From CAWHNT01 sp963830775 (GTDB lineage: Bacteria > Pseudomonadota > Alphaproteobacteria > Geminicoccales > Geminicoccaceae): 64,000 nt of DNA. Positions 8,410 to 19,074 of this stretch are shown here, piece by piece. How positions within the stretch are numbered: the stretch's first letter is position 1; each line of letters opens with the position of its first letter. The notes under the pieces were generated by a model. The model searched no databases. It was not told where the DNA came from and saw only the letters and a program-made list of their open reading frames with translations. The DNA lies in NCBI GenBank assembly GCA_963830775.1, contig CAWHNT010000024.1, forward strand, positions 186,001 through 250,000, written 5' to 3'. The translations under genes and the position numbers were made by a program.

Positions 8410-9390
8410 GTGCCGCAGGCGGGCGCAACGGGCGAGGAAGTGGCGCAGGCGCTGCTGGCCGCGATCATCGCCTCCTCCAACGATGCGATCGCCAGCAAGA
8501 CGCTCGACGGCATCGTCACCAGCTGGAACAGCGGTGCCGAGCGCCTCTTCGGCTATAGTGCCGAGGAGATGATGGGCAGGCCGATCGCGATCCTGGGTGC
8601 CCCTGGGCGCGAGGCCGAGATGCCGATGATCCTGGAGCGGATCAGGCAGGGCCAGCGCGTCGAGCATTTCGACACCATCCGCCGGCGCAAGGACGGCTCG
8701 CTGGTCGAGATCTCGCTCACCGTCTCGCCCGTGCGCGACAGCGCCGGGCGGATCATCGGCGCCTCCAAGATTGCCCGCGACATCTCCGAGCGGCGGCTGG
8801 CCGAGGAGCAGCAGCGGCTGCTCGTGGCCGAGCTCGACCATCGGGTGAAGAACACGCTGGCCGTCGTCCACAGCTTGGCCGCGCGGAGCCTGACTGCCGG
8901 CGCCGAGCGGCAGGCCCTGCTCGGCCGGCTGCAGGCCCTGACCAACGCGCACGAGCTGCTCTCGCTGGGCAAGTGGCGCGCCGCCGATCTCGCGGCACTG
9001 GTCCAAGCCGAGCTCGCCGCCTACTCCCCTCGAATCGAGGTGACGGGCCAGGATCTGCCACTCACCGCCAGGGCAGCGCAGACCCTGGCCCTCGTCCTGC
9101 ACGAGCTTGCCGCCAACGCGGCCCAGCATGGTGCCCTGTCGGTGCCGGAAGGTCGGGTCGAGCTGGCCTGGCGCGTCAGCGGTAACGGGACCGGGCCCAG
9201 CTTTCGCCTGAGCTGGAAAGAGTTGGGCGGGCCGGCGGCAGGACCTCCGCGAGCCGGCGGCTTCGGCCGGACGCTGCTCGAGCGCGCCCCGCGCCACGAC
9301 CTGCAGGCCGACACCCGGCTCGCGTTCGAGGAGACCGGGCTCGTCTACACGCTCACGGCTCCGCTCGAGGCGATCGCAGCACGCATCTGA
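8410..9390 (+). CDS. PAS-domain sensor histidine kinase, HWE family
   Basis: 326 aa from GTG 8410, preceded by GGAG; upstream in-frame codons to 8320 look non-coding. A PAS domain (about 14-128, with NDAIASKTLDGIVTSWN and ending RDISERR) is followed by the H box ELDHRVKN (His144). The N box HELAANAAQHGALS, the W-x-E motif WKE and the GFGR G-box identify the HWE/HisKA_2 class, common in alphaproteobacteria. There are no membrane segments, so it is a soluble sensor. No response regulator is adjacent; HWE kinases often feed PhyR-type general stress signalling. Confidence 0.88.
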   Translation: MPQAGATGEEVAQALLAAIIASSNDAIASKTLDGIVTSWNSGAERLFGYSAEEMMGRPIAILGAPGREAEMPMILERIRQGQRVEHFDTIRRRKDGSLVEISLTVSPVRDSAGRIIGASKIARDISERRLAEEQQRLLVAELDHRVKNTLAVVHSLAARSLTAGAERQALLGRLQALTNAHELLSLGKWRAADLAALVQAELAAYSPRIEVTGQDLPLTARAAQTLALVLHELAANAAQHGALSVPEGRVELAWRVSGNGTGPSFRLSWKELGGPAAGPPRAGGFGRTLLERAPRHDLQADTRLAFEETGLVYTLTAPLEAIAARI

Positions 9391-9448
9391 CGAAGAGCTC
9401 GCGCTGGAGACGGCAGAAGCCCTCGATCACGACCTTGGCCGCATCCTC

Positions 9449-10438
9449 TCAGTTCCTGACGATGCTGCCGAGGCCGCGGGCCCGTGCAACGCTGAAGGCG
9501 TGGGCGGCGATCGCGGTGTCCTGGACGCCGGTGCCGGTGAGGTCGCAGACGGTGATCTCGTCCTCGCTGGCTCGACCGGGCTTCAGGCCAGCGCAGAGCT
9601 CGCCCAGTTCGTCGGCACGTGCGGGATCGAACAACCCTGCGGCCAACGCGGCACGCATCTCGCCCAGGGCGGAGGACTGGCTGCGACGGTCGCACACGAA
9701 GCGGTCGGCGCGGGCCAGGACCTGTGGCTCCAGCTCGCTCTTGTCGTCGGAGTCCGAGCCCATGGCGGTGATGTGCAGACCCCTGTGCAGCCACTCGGCA
9801 CGGACCAGGGGCTCAGCGGCCGGGGTCGTGGTGACGACCAGCTGGGCCGGGCGCACGGCTTCCTCCGGGCTCGACACCACCCAGACCGCCAGGCCCAGGA
9901 TCTGCCGCATCCGTTTCGCATAGGCCTCGGCCCGACCTGAATCGCGGGCCCAGACCACGAGCTCCTCGAAGTCGCGCACGAGGCGCAGGGCGCGGATCTG
10001 AAGCTCGGCCTGGACGCCGGCACCGAGAACGGCGGCCGTCCGCACGCGTCGCGGCGCCAGGTATCGGGCGGCGACGGCACCGGCCGCTGCCGTGCGCACG
10101 TCGGTGAGGTAGCCATTGTCGAGCAGCACGGCCTTGACGATGCCGGTCTCGGCGTCGAGCAGGACCATGAGGCCGTTGAGGCTCGGCAGGCCGCGCTTGG
10201 GGTTGTCGAAGAAGCCGGGGCTGACCTTGATCGCGAATCCGTCGAGGCCCGGCACGTAGGCGGTCTTCACGTCCACCTCGCCGTGCCGCTCCGCGATCGG
10301 CATCGAGAGGATCGGCGGCATCACCACCCCGCCCTCGGCCAGCGCCGCAAAGGCACGTTCGACGATGTCGACGGCCTCGAGGTCGAGCGTCACGCAGCGT
10401 CGCAGCTCGGCCTCGGTGAGGACGGTCACGTCCGGCAA
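9449..10438 (-). CDS. eutC: Ornithine cyclodeaminase/mu-crystallin family, probable EutC
   Basis: 329 aa. NAD(P)-binding Rossmann motif VLGAGVQAELQIRAL near residue 137, the family segment KVSPGFFDNPKRGLPS near 71 and DVRTAAAGAVAARYLAP near 112 define the ornithine cyclodeaminase/alanine dehydrogenase family. It sits 10 bases after a threonine-dehydratase-like gene, an order characteristic of the eutB-eutC pair of ectoine/hydroxyectoine catabolism. Function in ectoine use is inferred from this pairing; a generic imino-acid reductase is the alternative. Confidence 0.72.
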   Translation of the reverse strand: MPDVTVLTEAELRRCVTLDLEAVDIVERAFAALAEGGVVMPPILSMPIAERHGEVDVKTAYVPGLDGFAIKVSPGFFDNPKRGLPSLNGLMVLLDAETGIVKAVLLDNGYLTDVRTAAAGAVAARYLAPRRVRTAAVLGAGVQAELQIRALRLVRDFEELVVWARDSGRAEAYAKRMRQILGLAVWVVSSPEEAVRPAQLVVTTTPAAEPLVRAEWLHRGLHITAMGSDSDDKSELEPQVLARADRFVCDRRSQSSALGEMRAALAAGLFDPARADELGELCAGLKPGRASEDEITVCDLTGTGVQDTAIAAHAFSVARARGLGSIVRN

Positions 10439-10448
10439 GGCGCCCTCC

Positions 10449-11423
10449 TCAGGACGGGACCTCGCCGTCCACGATGCGGCGGAACAGGCCCATGTCGATG
10501 TTGCGGCCCGAGATCACGACCGCAACCCGCCGGCCCAGCGTCGCGAGACCGGGCTCGAGCAGCGGTGCGATCCCGACGGCACCGCCGCCCTCGGCCACCC
10601 ACCCTTCCTGCAGGAAGAGGGCGCGCATGGCACCCGCAATCTGCGCCTCGGAGAGCAGGACCACCTGGTCGACCAGCTGGCGCACCATGGCGAAGGTGTG
10701 CCGGTTTCCAAGGCCGATGCCGCCGCCCAGGGAATCGGCGAGCGTCGGCTCCTCCACCACCTCGACCGGATGCCCGGCCAGCAGGCTCTGGTGCATGGCG
10801 GCACCACGCTCCATGCACACGCCGACGACCCGGATTGCCGGGTTGGCCGATTTGATCGCCCGCGCGATCCCGGCCATGAGGCCGCCGCCCGAGAGCGGGA
10901 CCACCACCGTGTCCAGGTCCGGGCAGTCCTCGAGCAGCTCGAGCCCGATGGTGCCCTGGCCGGCGATGATGTCGGGATGGTCGAAGGGCGGCAGCTCGAC
11001 CCGGCCCTCCTCGGCCACGAGCCGGTCGACCTCGGCCTGGGCATCGTCCTGGCTCGTGCCGATCACCCGCACCTCGGCCCCAAGGGCTTCGATCGCCGAC
11101 ACCTTGACCGCCGGCACCAGCCGCGACAGGCAGACACAGGCCGGCACGCCGAGGCGGGCCGCGGCATAGGCCACCGCCCGCCCATGGTTGCCGGTCGAGG
11201 CGCAGACCACACCCCGCTGACGCTCTTCCGGGCGAAGGCGGGCCAACGCGTTGGCGGCACCGCGGATCTTGAAGGCACCGATCGGCTGTGCCGTCTCCAG
11301 CTTGAGCAGGACCTGACGGCCCGGCGTCGACAGCCTGGGGGCCGGAACCAGCGGCGTCCGGCAGGCGATCCCATGGATCGCTTCACGTGCCTCGTAGATG
11401 TGCTGGAGGGTCACCTCGATCAC
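10449..11423 (-). CDS. eutB: Threonine-dehydratase-like PLP enzyme, probable EutB
   Basis: 324 aa, fold-type II PLP enzyme. The PLP Lys is K52 in GAFKIRGAANAL, with TGNHGRAVAYAA as the substrate/cofactor loop and SGGGLMAGIA binding the PLP phosphate. Length and the absence of a C-terminal ACT domain fit EutB rather than biosynthetic IlvA. EutB is a dehydratase or ammonia-lyase acting in hydroxyectoine degradation. The other eut genes (eutA, D, E, regulator, transporter) are not in the window. A palindrome at 11541-11557 lies upstream. Confidence 0.72.
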   Translation of the reverse strand: MIEVTLQHIYEAREAIHGIACRTPLVPAPRLSTPGRQVLLKLETAQPIGAFKIRGAANALARLRPEERQRGVVCASTGNHGRAVAYAAARLGVPACVCLSRLVPAVKVSAIEALGAEVRVIGTSQDDAQAEVDRLVAEEGRVELPPFDHPDIIAGQGTIGLELLEDCPDLDTVVVPLSGGGLMAGIARAIKSANPAIRVVGVCMERGAAMHQSLLAGHPVEVVEEPTLADSLGGGIGLGNRHTFAMVRQLVDQVVLLSEAQIAGAMRALFLQEGWVAEGGGAVGIAPLLEPGLATLGRRVAVVISGRNIDMGLFRRIVDGEVPS

Positions 11424-11540
11424 GTCTGAACACCCTTTGCGTACAGCGTTGCCAGATCAGGACGAAATCTGCTGCCCGCGCAAGCGGCAATGGGCGGCGG
11501 GCAAATAGATGCACACAAGCTGCTGACAGGGCCGGTCCAA

Positions 11541-11576
11541 CTGGCTGCGGCAGCCAGCCCGACCAGGGCAGCCAGT
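11541..11576. promoter_or_regulatory. Palindromic candidate operator between eutB and nucleotidyltransferase gene
   Basis: The 320-base divergent gap 11424-11743 contains CTGGCTGC-G-GCAGCCAG (11541-11557), a perfect 8-base inverted repeat around one base, and a further GGCAGCCAGT 10 bases downstream that could pair with the same left arm. It is 118 bases upstream of the eutB start. A binding site for a local regulator or an RNA hairpin are both possible. I see nothing else in this gap. Confidence 0.3.
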
Positions 11577-11743
11577 CGCTGATGAGATACGATCGAAGGT
11601 TGCAGACCTGCGATCAACTCTTCTCTATGGTTGATCTCTGGCCCGACGGCCGCCGGAGAAACGAGTGAGACCTCTCGGAGCTGACCAGACCGTCTTCGGC
11701 CGCATGGAGACCGACGCCTGCGCATCGGCCGAGACAGGGCGTC

Positions 11744-12985
11744 TTGAAAGCCGCAGCCTCGGTGGAGGTGGCAGCGTCCTGCGCCCCCGACTTCTCCCCG
11801 TCGAAGGAGATGCAGCTGGCGATTGCCTGCTGCAGTTGGCCGCCGTCGGCGGAGCGTGCATCCAGGATCCGGGACATCGCCGCAAGCGGCGTCGACTGGA
11901 CCGGCTTCATGGCGCTGGTGACGCGGCACCGGATCCCCGGACTGGCCGACGCGGCGCTCCGGGACGCCGGCATTGTACCGGGCGACCAGGCTCAGGTTCT
12001 GGCGGCAGCTGCCCTGCACCTGCGCTGGCAGAACCGGAAGGCCGCGGCGGAAACGGTCCGCGTTCAAGCGCTCCTGGAAGCACAAGGCATTCCGGCCGTC
12101 GTCTTCAAGGGCGCGGCCCTGGCCCAGCTCGCCTATGGCTCGCTCGATACCAAGCACAGCTGCGACGTCGACCTGCTCCTTTCGCCCGACAAGGTGCGGG
12201 CCGCCGCAGGGCTGCTGATGGCGGCCGGCTATCGGCTGGTGCGACCGGCGGCAGCGCTGAACGATGCCCAGTGGCGGTCGGTGCTGCGCCTGGCCAAGGA
12301 GGTGGCGCTCGCACCTCCTGACTGGGGCCCCGCGATCGAGCTGCACTGGACGCTGGGCCAGGACTCGAGACTGACAACCTGGCTGAGCCCTCGCGCGCCT
12401 GCGCGGGAGATCGTGCTGCCGGGCCATGGCACCGTGCGGACGTTCGAGGACAGCGACCTCTTCGCCTATCTCTGCGTGCATGGTGCAGGGCATCTCTGGA
12501 TCCGGCTGAAATGGCTGGCCGACTTCCATGCCTTGGCAGCCGTCCTCGGGCCCGAGGAGCTGGAGCGCCGGTACCTGCATGCCGTGCGTCGCGGCGTGGG
12601 ACCGGCCGCAGCGCTGGCTCTGGCCATGTGCGAGCGCGTCTTCGGCCTGGCCCTCCCACCAGCCTTGCGGCAGGCGGCACGATCGCGCTGGGCGGTACGG
12701 CGGCTCGAGCGGCTGTCGCTGGCCGCACTCCTGGGAGAAGCGGAGCATCCTACCTGGACGACCTGCCAGCTTGCCCATCATCTGCTCGCACGCGAGCATG
12801 GCTATCTGTGGCGGCAGTCGTCGTGGCTCCTGACGGGCCTCGCCGACACGCTCCAGCTCCAGCTGCCGCGGCCGCTGCACTTCCTCTATCCGCTCCTGCG
12901 CCTGCCGCTGGGCCTGGGTCGCCGCGTGTCAGCCGGCCTCGACCTCAGGCGCGGAACGCGGCGCCGGGATATGGCACAACCTTGA
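11744..12985 (+). CDS. Nucleotidyltransferase family protein (NTP_transf_5-like)
   Basis: 413 aa from TTG 11744; ATG 11810 is an alternative start 22 codons later, though GAAGGA abuts it too closely for a good ribosome site. The motif FKGAALAQLAYG (from residue 121) followed by DVDLLL (D141, D143) matches the uncharacterised nucleotidyltransferases often found in exopolysaccharide and peptide-natural-product clusters. The C-terminal half is helical, with repeated His-rich segments. Here it stands alone between eutB and the polyol operon, so no pathway can be assigned. Confidence 0.72.
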   Translation: MKAAASVEVAASCAPDFSPSKEMQLAIACCSWPPSAERASRIRDIAASGVDWTGFMALVTRHRIPGLADAALRDAGIVPGDQAQVLAAAALHLRWQNRKAAAETVRVQALLEAQGIPAVVFKGAALAQLAYGSLDTKHSCDVDLLLSPDKVRAAAGLLMAAGYRLVRPAAALNDAQWRSVLRLAKEVALAPPDWGPAIELHWTLGQDSRLTTWLSPRAPAREIVLPGHGTVRTFEDSDLFAYLCVHGAGHLWIRLKWLADFHALAAVLGPEELERRYLHAVRRGVGPAAALALAMCERVFGLALPPALRQAARSRWAVRRLERLSLAALLGEAEHPTWTTCQLAHHLLAREHGYLWRQSSWLLTGLADTLQLQLPRPLHFLYPLLRLPLGLGRRVSAGLDLRRGTRRRDMAQP

Positions 12986-13063
12986 TCTTCGCTTGAAGGC
13001 CGGAGCAAGGCGATCCGCGTCCCAGGCGAGGGCGTATGAGAGCCGGCGGCAACGAGGGATCGC

Positions 13064-13127
13064 TTGACAGGCGTCCGCATTTCGGCACTATTTGCTCAAA
13101 CGCTGGTCAATCGCTCAATGAAGCGAT
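13064..13127 (+). promoter_or_regulatory. Probable promoter and operator of the polyol operon
   Basis: TTGACA (13064-13069) is separated by 17 bases from ACTATT (13087-13092), a plausible sigma-70 promoter. Downstream, ATCGCT-CAATGA-AGCGAT (13110-13127) is an 18-base inverted repeat between the promoter and the binding-protein start, a position suited to a repressor. Two GCTCAA repeats overlap it. No regulator gene is in the operon. Confidence 0.45.
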
Positions 13128-13146
13128 CCACAGGAGGCTGAACACG

Positions 13147-14460
13147 ATGGCGCGACCCCTGCATTTCGCCGCGGCGCTGACCGCGGCCCTGCTCGCCGGC
13201 TCGGCGATCGCCAGTGCCGAGACGCTGACCATCGCGACCGTCAACAACGCCGACATGATCATCATGCAGCGGCTCTCCCCCAAGTGGGAGGAGGCCAGCG
13301 GCCACAAGCTGAACTGGGTGGTGCTGGAAGAGAACGTGCTCCGCCAGCGCGTGACCACCGACATCGCCACCAAGGGCGGCCAGTTCGACGTGATCACCAT
13401 CGGCTCCTACGAGGCGCCGATCTGGGGCAAGCAGAACTGGCTCGTGACGCTCGATGACCTGGGCGACGACTACGACTACGCCGACATGATCCCGTCGGTG
13501 AAGAGCGGCCTCTCCGCCAACGGCAAGCTGTACGCGGTGCCGTTCTATGCCGAGAGCTCGTTCACGTTCTACCGCAAGGACCTGTTCGAGGCCGCCGGGA
13601 TCACGATGCCGGACCGCCCGACCTATACCCAGATCGCCGAGTACGCAGCGAAGCTCACCGACAAGTCGAAGGAGCAGTACGGCTTCTGCCAGCGCGGCAA
13701 GGCCGGCTGGGGCGAGAACATGGCCTTTGTCGGGCCGATGGTGAATGCCTTCGGCGGCCGCTGGTTCGACGAGGAGTGGAAGCCGCAGCTCACCAGCCAG
13801 CCCTGGGTGGACGCGGTCAGCTACTACGTCGAGAACATGAACAAGTATGGCCCGCCGGGTGCGGTCGCCAACGGCCACAACGAGAACCGGGCGCTGTTCG
13901 CCACCGGCCACTGCGCCATGTGGGTCGATGCCACCTCGGCCGCCGGGTACATCTACAATCCCAAGGAAAGCCAGGTCGCCGACAAGACCGCCTTCACGGC
14001 GGCACCAACCCAGGTGACCACGAACGGCAATGGCTGGTTCTGGTCCTGGGCGCTCGGCATCCCGACCTCGTCGAAGAAGACCGAGGCCGCCAAGTCGTTC
14101 GTCGAGTGGGCGACCTCCAAGGACTACATCAAGCTGGTCGGCGAGACCGAGGGCTGGGTCTCGGCCCCTCCGGGCACGCGGAAGTCCACCTACGACAACC
14201 CCGAGTATCAGAAGGCCGCCCCCTTCGCGAAGACCGTCTACGAGGCGGTGGCGAGCGCTGACATCACCAAGCCCACCAAGGACCCGGTGCCCTATCAGGG
14301 CATCCAGTATGTCGCCATCCCGGAGTTCCAGGGGATCGGCACCCAGGTCGGCCAGCAGATCTCGGCAGCGCTGGCGGGCCAGTCCAAGGTCGAGGATGCG
14401 CTGGCGACGGCGCAGCGCTCGGCCGAGCAGACGATGAAGCGAGCCGGCTACCCGAAATAG
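13147..14460 (+). CDS. smoE: Polyol ABC transporter substrate-binding protein
   Basis: 437 aa from ATG 13147, with AGGAGG 9 bases upstream. A Sec signal peptide (MARPLHFAAALTAALLAGS, cleavage after IASA) leads to a family 1 solute-binding protein; segments such as VPFYAESSFTFYRKDLFEAA and ALFATGHCAMWVDATSAAG are typical of the sorbitol/mannitol (SmoE-type) binding proteins. It would capture sorbitol, mannitol or related polyols in the periplasm and deliver them to SmoF/SmoG. It is the first gene of the operon and is followed by a strong hairpin that may set its higher expression. Confidence 0.88.
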   Translation: MARPLHFAAALTAALLAGSAIASAETLTIATVNNADMIIMQRLSPKWEEASGHKLNWVVLEENVLRQRVTTDIATKGGQFDVITIGSYEAPIWGKQNWLVTLDDLGDDYDYADMIPSVKSGLSANGKLYAVPFYAESSFTFYRKDLFEAAGITMPDRPTYTQIAEYAAKLTDKSKEQYGFCQRGKAGWGENMAFVGPMVNAFGGRWFDEEWKPQLTSQPWVDAVSYYVENMNKYGPPGAVANGHNENRALFATGHCAMWVDATSAAGYIYNPKESQVADKTAFTAAPTQVTTNGNGWFWSWALGIPTSSKKTEAAKSFVEWATSKDYIKLVGETEGWVSAPPGTRKSTYDNPEYQKAAPFAKTVYEAVASADITKPTKDPVPYQGIQYVAIPEFQGIGTQVGQQISAALAGQSKVEDALATAQRSAEQTMKRAGYPK

Positions 14461-14496
14461 GGCCGTCCCTCCCTTCCCCCTCGCCTTCTCCCTGTC

Positions 14497-14519
14497 GCCC
14501 CCCGGCCTGGCCGGGGGGC
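14497..14519 (+). terminator. GC-rich hairpin between binding-protein and permease genes
   Basis: GCCCCCCGGCC (14497-14507) and GGCCGGGGGGC (14509-14519) are perfectly complementary, giving a very stable hairpin 36 bases after the smoE stop. There is no T-run, so it is more likely a partial terminator or an mRNA-stabilising 3' structure that raises smoE transcript over the membrane genes, as in other ABC operons. Confidence 0.6.
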
Positions 14520-14589
14520 CTGCCAGCAACGATCTTTCTGTCGCCGCCTGGGAGGCGGTCCGGCCAGACCGGGCCGTGACAAGGAAGAG

Positions 14590-15531
14590 GTGCCAGCGCG
14601 AGCACCTGCCATGGCTACCAGCGCCGTCAGCCCGAGCCCGTCCGCGGTCGCCTCCGCCGGAGGTCGCGGCCGCCGCAGCGTCAACACCTTGCCGCTGGTG
14701 GCCCCATCGGTCGTCACCCTGTTCCTGTGGATGATCGTTCCACTGGTGATGACCTTGTGGTTCTCGTTTCAATATTATAACCTGCTGGATCCGACCCAAA
14801 GCGGGTTCGCAGGCTTCGACAACTACAACTACCTGCTGACCGATCCGTCCTTGTGGACGGCCATGGGCAACACCCTGCTCCTGGTCGGTTGGGTGCTGGT
14901 CATCACGGTCGGGCTCGGCACGCTCCTGGCCGTGCTGTTCGATCAGGAGTTCTACGGCCGCGGCGTGGCTCGCCTCTTCGCCATCGCGCCCTTCTTCGTC
15001 ATGCCGACCGTGAGCGCCCTGATCTGGAAGAACATGCTGATGCACCCGGTGAACGGGCTGTTCGCCAGCATGGCGCGCAGCCTGGGCTTTCCGGCCATCG
15101 ACTTCTTCGGCAGCTTCCCGTTGGCGTCGATCGTCATGATCGTCGCCTGGCAGTGGACGCCCTTTGCCCTCCTGATCCTGCTCACCGCCATCCAGTCGCT
15201 CGACAACGAGCAGAAGGAGGCGGCGCGGATGGATGGCTCGGGGCCGTTCTCGATGTTCTTCTTCATCATCCTGCCGCATCTGGCGCGCGCCATCAGCGTC
15301 GTCATCATGATCGAGACCATCTTCCTGCTTTCGATCTTCGCCGAGATCTACGTCACCACCTCGGGCGGCCCCGGCCTGGCCTCGACCAACCTCGCCTTCC
15401 TGGTCTACCTGCGGGCCTTGCGCGAGTACGATATCGGCGTGGCCTCGGCCGGCGGCGTGATCGCGGTCATCCTCGCCAACATCGTGGCCGTCTTCCTCGT
15501 CCGCTCCATCGCCAAGAACATCGCCGACTGA
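14590..15531 (+). CDS. smoF: Polyol ABC transporter permease
   Basis: 313 aa from GTG 14590, which has AAGGA just upstream; ATG 14611 is the alternative. A short basic N-tail is followed by six hydrophobic segments of the MalF-type inner-membrane permease, with the EAA loop as KEAARMDGSGPFSMFFFIILP near residue 212 contacting the ATPase. Partners are SmoG (12 bases downstream) and SmoK. Confidence 0.88.
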   Translation: MPARAPAMATSAVSPSPSAVASAGGRGRRSVNTLPLVAPSVVTLFLWMIVPLVMTLWFSFQYYNLLDPTQSGFAGFDNYNYLLTDPSLWTAMGNTLLLVGWVLVITVGLGTLLAVLFDQEFYGRGVARLFAIAPFFVMPTVSALIWKNMLMHPVNGLFASMARSLGFPAIDFFGSFPLASIVMIVAWQWTPFALLILLTAIQSLDNEQKEAARMDGSGPFSMFFFIILPHLARAISVVIMIETIFLLSIFAEIYVTTSGGPGLASTNLAFLVYLRALREYDIGVASAGGVIAVILANIVAVFLVRSIAKNIAD

Positions 15532-15543
15532 GGGAGCCGGACC

Positions 15544-16365
<822 letters not shown>

Positions 16366-16381
16366 ACGGGACACGAGACCC

Positions 16382-17515
<1,134 letters not shown>

Positions 17516-17582
17516 CCGAGCAGCACTCCGGCCTCGGTCCTCGGCGCCCCGGCAGCGGGCGTCGATCAGGAGGCATCGCACC

Positions 17583-19061
17583 ATGATCGCATTGCGGGCA
17601 ACCGGCTTGGGCAGCCTGCCGGAACGCGTGCAGCGGCCGGGCTACGACCGCGGCCGCGTCAGCACCGGCATAGCCCATCTCAGCGTCGGGAACTTCCACC
17701 GGGCGCACCAGGCGGTCTATGTCGACCGCTGCCTGGCGCTGCCCGGCCATGAAGGCTGGGGCATCCTCGGCATCGGCCTGATCGACAGCCCGGGCGAGCG
17801 GGCCAAGGCCGAGGGCATGGCGGCCCAGGACGGCCTCTACACGCTGAGCCTGTTCCCGCCGCAGGCCGAACCGACCTTCGGCGTCGTGGGCTCGATCGTC
17901 GACTATCTGTTTGCGCCAGCCGATCCCGAGGCCGCCCTCGTGCGGCTCGCCGATCCCGCCATCCGCATCGTGTCGCTGACGATCACCGAGGGCGGCTACA
18001 ACCTCGACGAGGCCACGGGCGAGTTCCTGCTCGACGCGCCCGACGTGGCCCATGACCTGGCACATCCCGAAGCACCCCGGACCGCCTTCGGCTTCATCGT
18101 CGGGGCACTCGCCCGGCGCCGAGGAGCGGGCACGGGCCCCTTCACCGTCCTCTCCTGCGACAATCTCCGCCACAACGGTGCGGTCGTCCGCAAGGGCGTG
18201 CTCGCCTTCGCGCTGGCCCGCGATCCGGGCCTCGCCGACTGGATCGCCGCCAACGTCACCTTCCCCAGCTGCATGGTCGACCGCATCACCCCGGCCGTCA
18301 CCCCGGCCGACGCGGCACGCCTGAACGCGCTGACCGGCATCGACGACCTCCTGCCGGTGTTCGCCGAGGACTTCATCCAGTGGGTGGTGGAGGACCGCTT
18401 CTGCGCCGGCCGGCCGGCCCTGGAACAGGTCGGCGTGCAGATCACGGGCGACGTCGACCCCTACGAGCAGGTCAAGCTGCGCATGCTGAACGCCACCCAC
18501 AGCATGCTCTCGTACCCGGGGCTGCTGGGCGGTTACGAGCTCGTCCACGAGGCGATGGCCGACCCGCGCATCCTCGCCTACCTGCGGGCTTTCCTCGACC
18601 GCGACGTGATCCCGCTCCTGACGGCACCACCGGGCATGGAGCTCACCGCCTATCGCGACTCCGTCCTGACCCGCTTTGCCAACACCGCGGTCCAGGACCA
18701 GCTCCTGCGCATCACCTCCGACGGTGCGTCCAAGTTCCCGGTCTTCCTCGGCGACACGCTGCGGGCCTGCCTCGCCGCAGGCGGCGACCACCGCCGGCTC
18801 GCCTATGTCCTCGCCGCCTATGTCCACTATCTGGGCGGCACCGACGACCGGGGCCGGCGCTTCACGCCGGTGGAGCCGCACCTCACCGAGGCAGACCGTG
18901 CGCTGGCTGCCGAACCCGACCCGCTGGCCGCGCTCGGGATCGGCCCGCTCAAGGCCCTGGGCCTTGCTGGATCGAGCGAGTTCGCCGCCAGCTTCGCGCG
19001 GTACCGCGCGGCCATCGCCGAGCGCGGGGCGCTGGCCGCCCTGCCGGCGGACGATCCCTGA
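17583..19061 (+). CDS. mtlK: Mannitol 2-dehydrogenase, long-chain polyol dehydrogenase
   Basis: 492 aa from ATG 17583, with AGGAGG 9 bases upstream; the same frame is open far upstream but that part shadows smoK. N-terminal HLSVGNFHRAHQAVY and the segments TITEGGYNLD, SCDNLRHNG and the catalytic KLRMLNATHSMLSYPG identify the mannitol dehydrogenase family. It oxidises mannitol (or arabinitol/sorbitol) to the ketose with NAD in the cytoplasm, the first step after import by SmoEFGK. Confidence 0.93.
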   Translation: MIALRATGLGSLPERVQRPGYDRGRVSTGIAHLSVGNFHRAHQAVYVDRCLALPGHEGWGILGIGLIDSPGERAKAEGMAAQDGLYTLSLFPPQAEPTFGVVGSIVDYLFAPADPEAALVRLADPAIRIVSLTITEGGYNLDEATGEFLLDAPDVAHDLAHPEAPRTAFGFIVGALARRRGAGTGPFTVLSCDNLRHNGAVVRKGVLAFALARDPGLADWIAANVTFPSCMVDRITPAVTPADAARLNALTGIDDLLPVFAEDFIQWVVEDRFCAGRPALEQVGVQITGDVDPYEQVKLRMLNATHSMLSYPGLLGGYELVHEAMADPRILAYLRAFLDRDVIPLLTAPPGMELTAYRDSVLTRFANTAVQDQLLRITSDGASKFPVFLGDTLRACLAAGGDHRRLAYVLAAYVHYLGGTDDRGRRFTPVEPHLTEADRALAAEPDPLAALGIGPLKALGLAGSSEFAASFARYRAAIAERGALAALPADDP

Positions 19062-19074
19062 GCGGAGAGGTGCG

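Noticed and set aside
4818..8519. A 1233-codon open frame on the minus strand opposite ku, ligD and the MNT/HEPN genes
   Set aside because: It mirrors real plus-strand genes in GC-rich DNA, where the antisense frame rarely meets stops. Its translation is Gly/Ala/Arg/Asp-rich without domain motifs.
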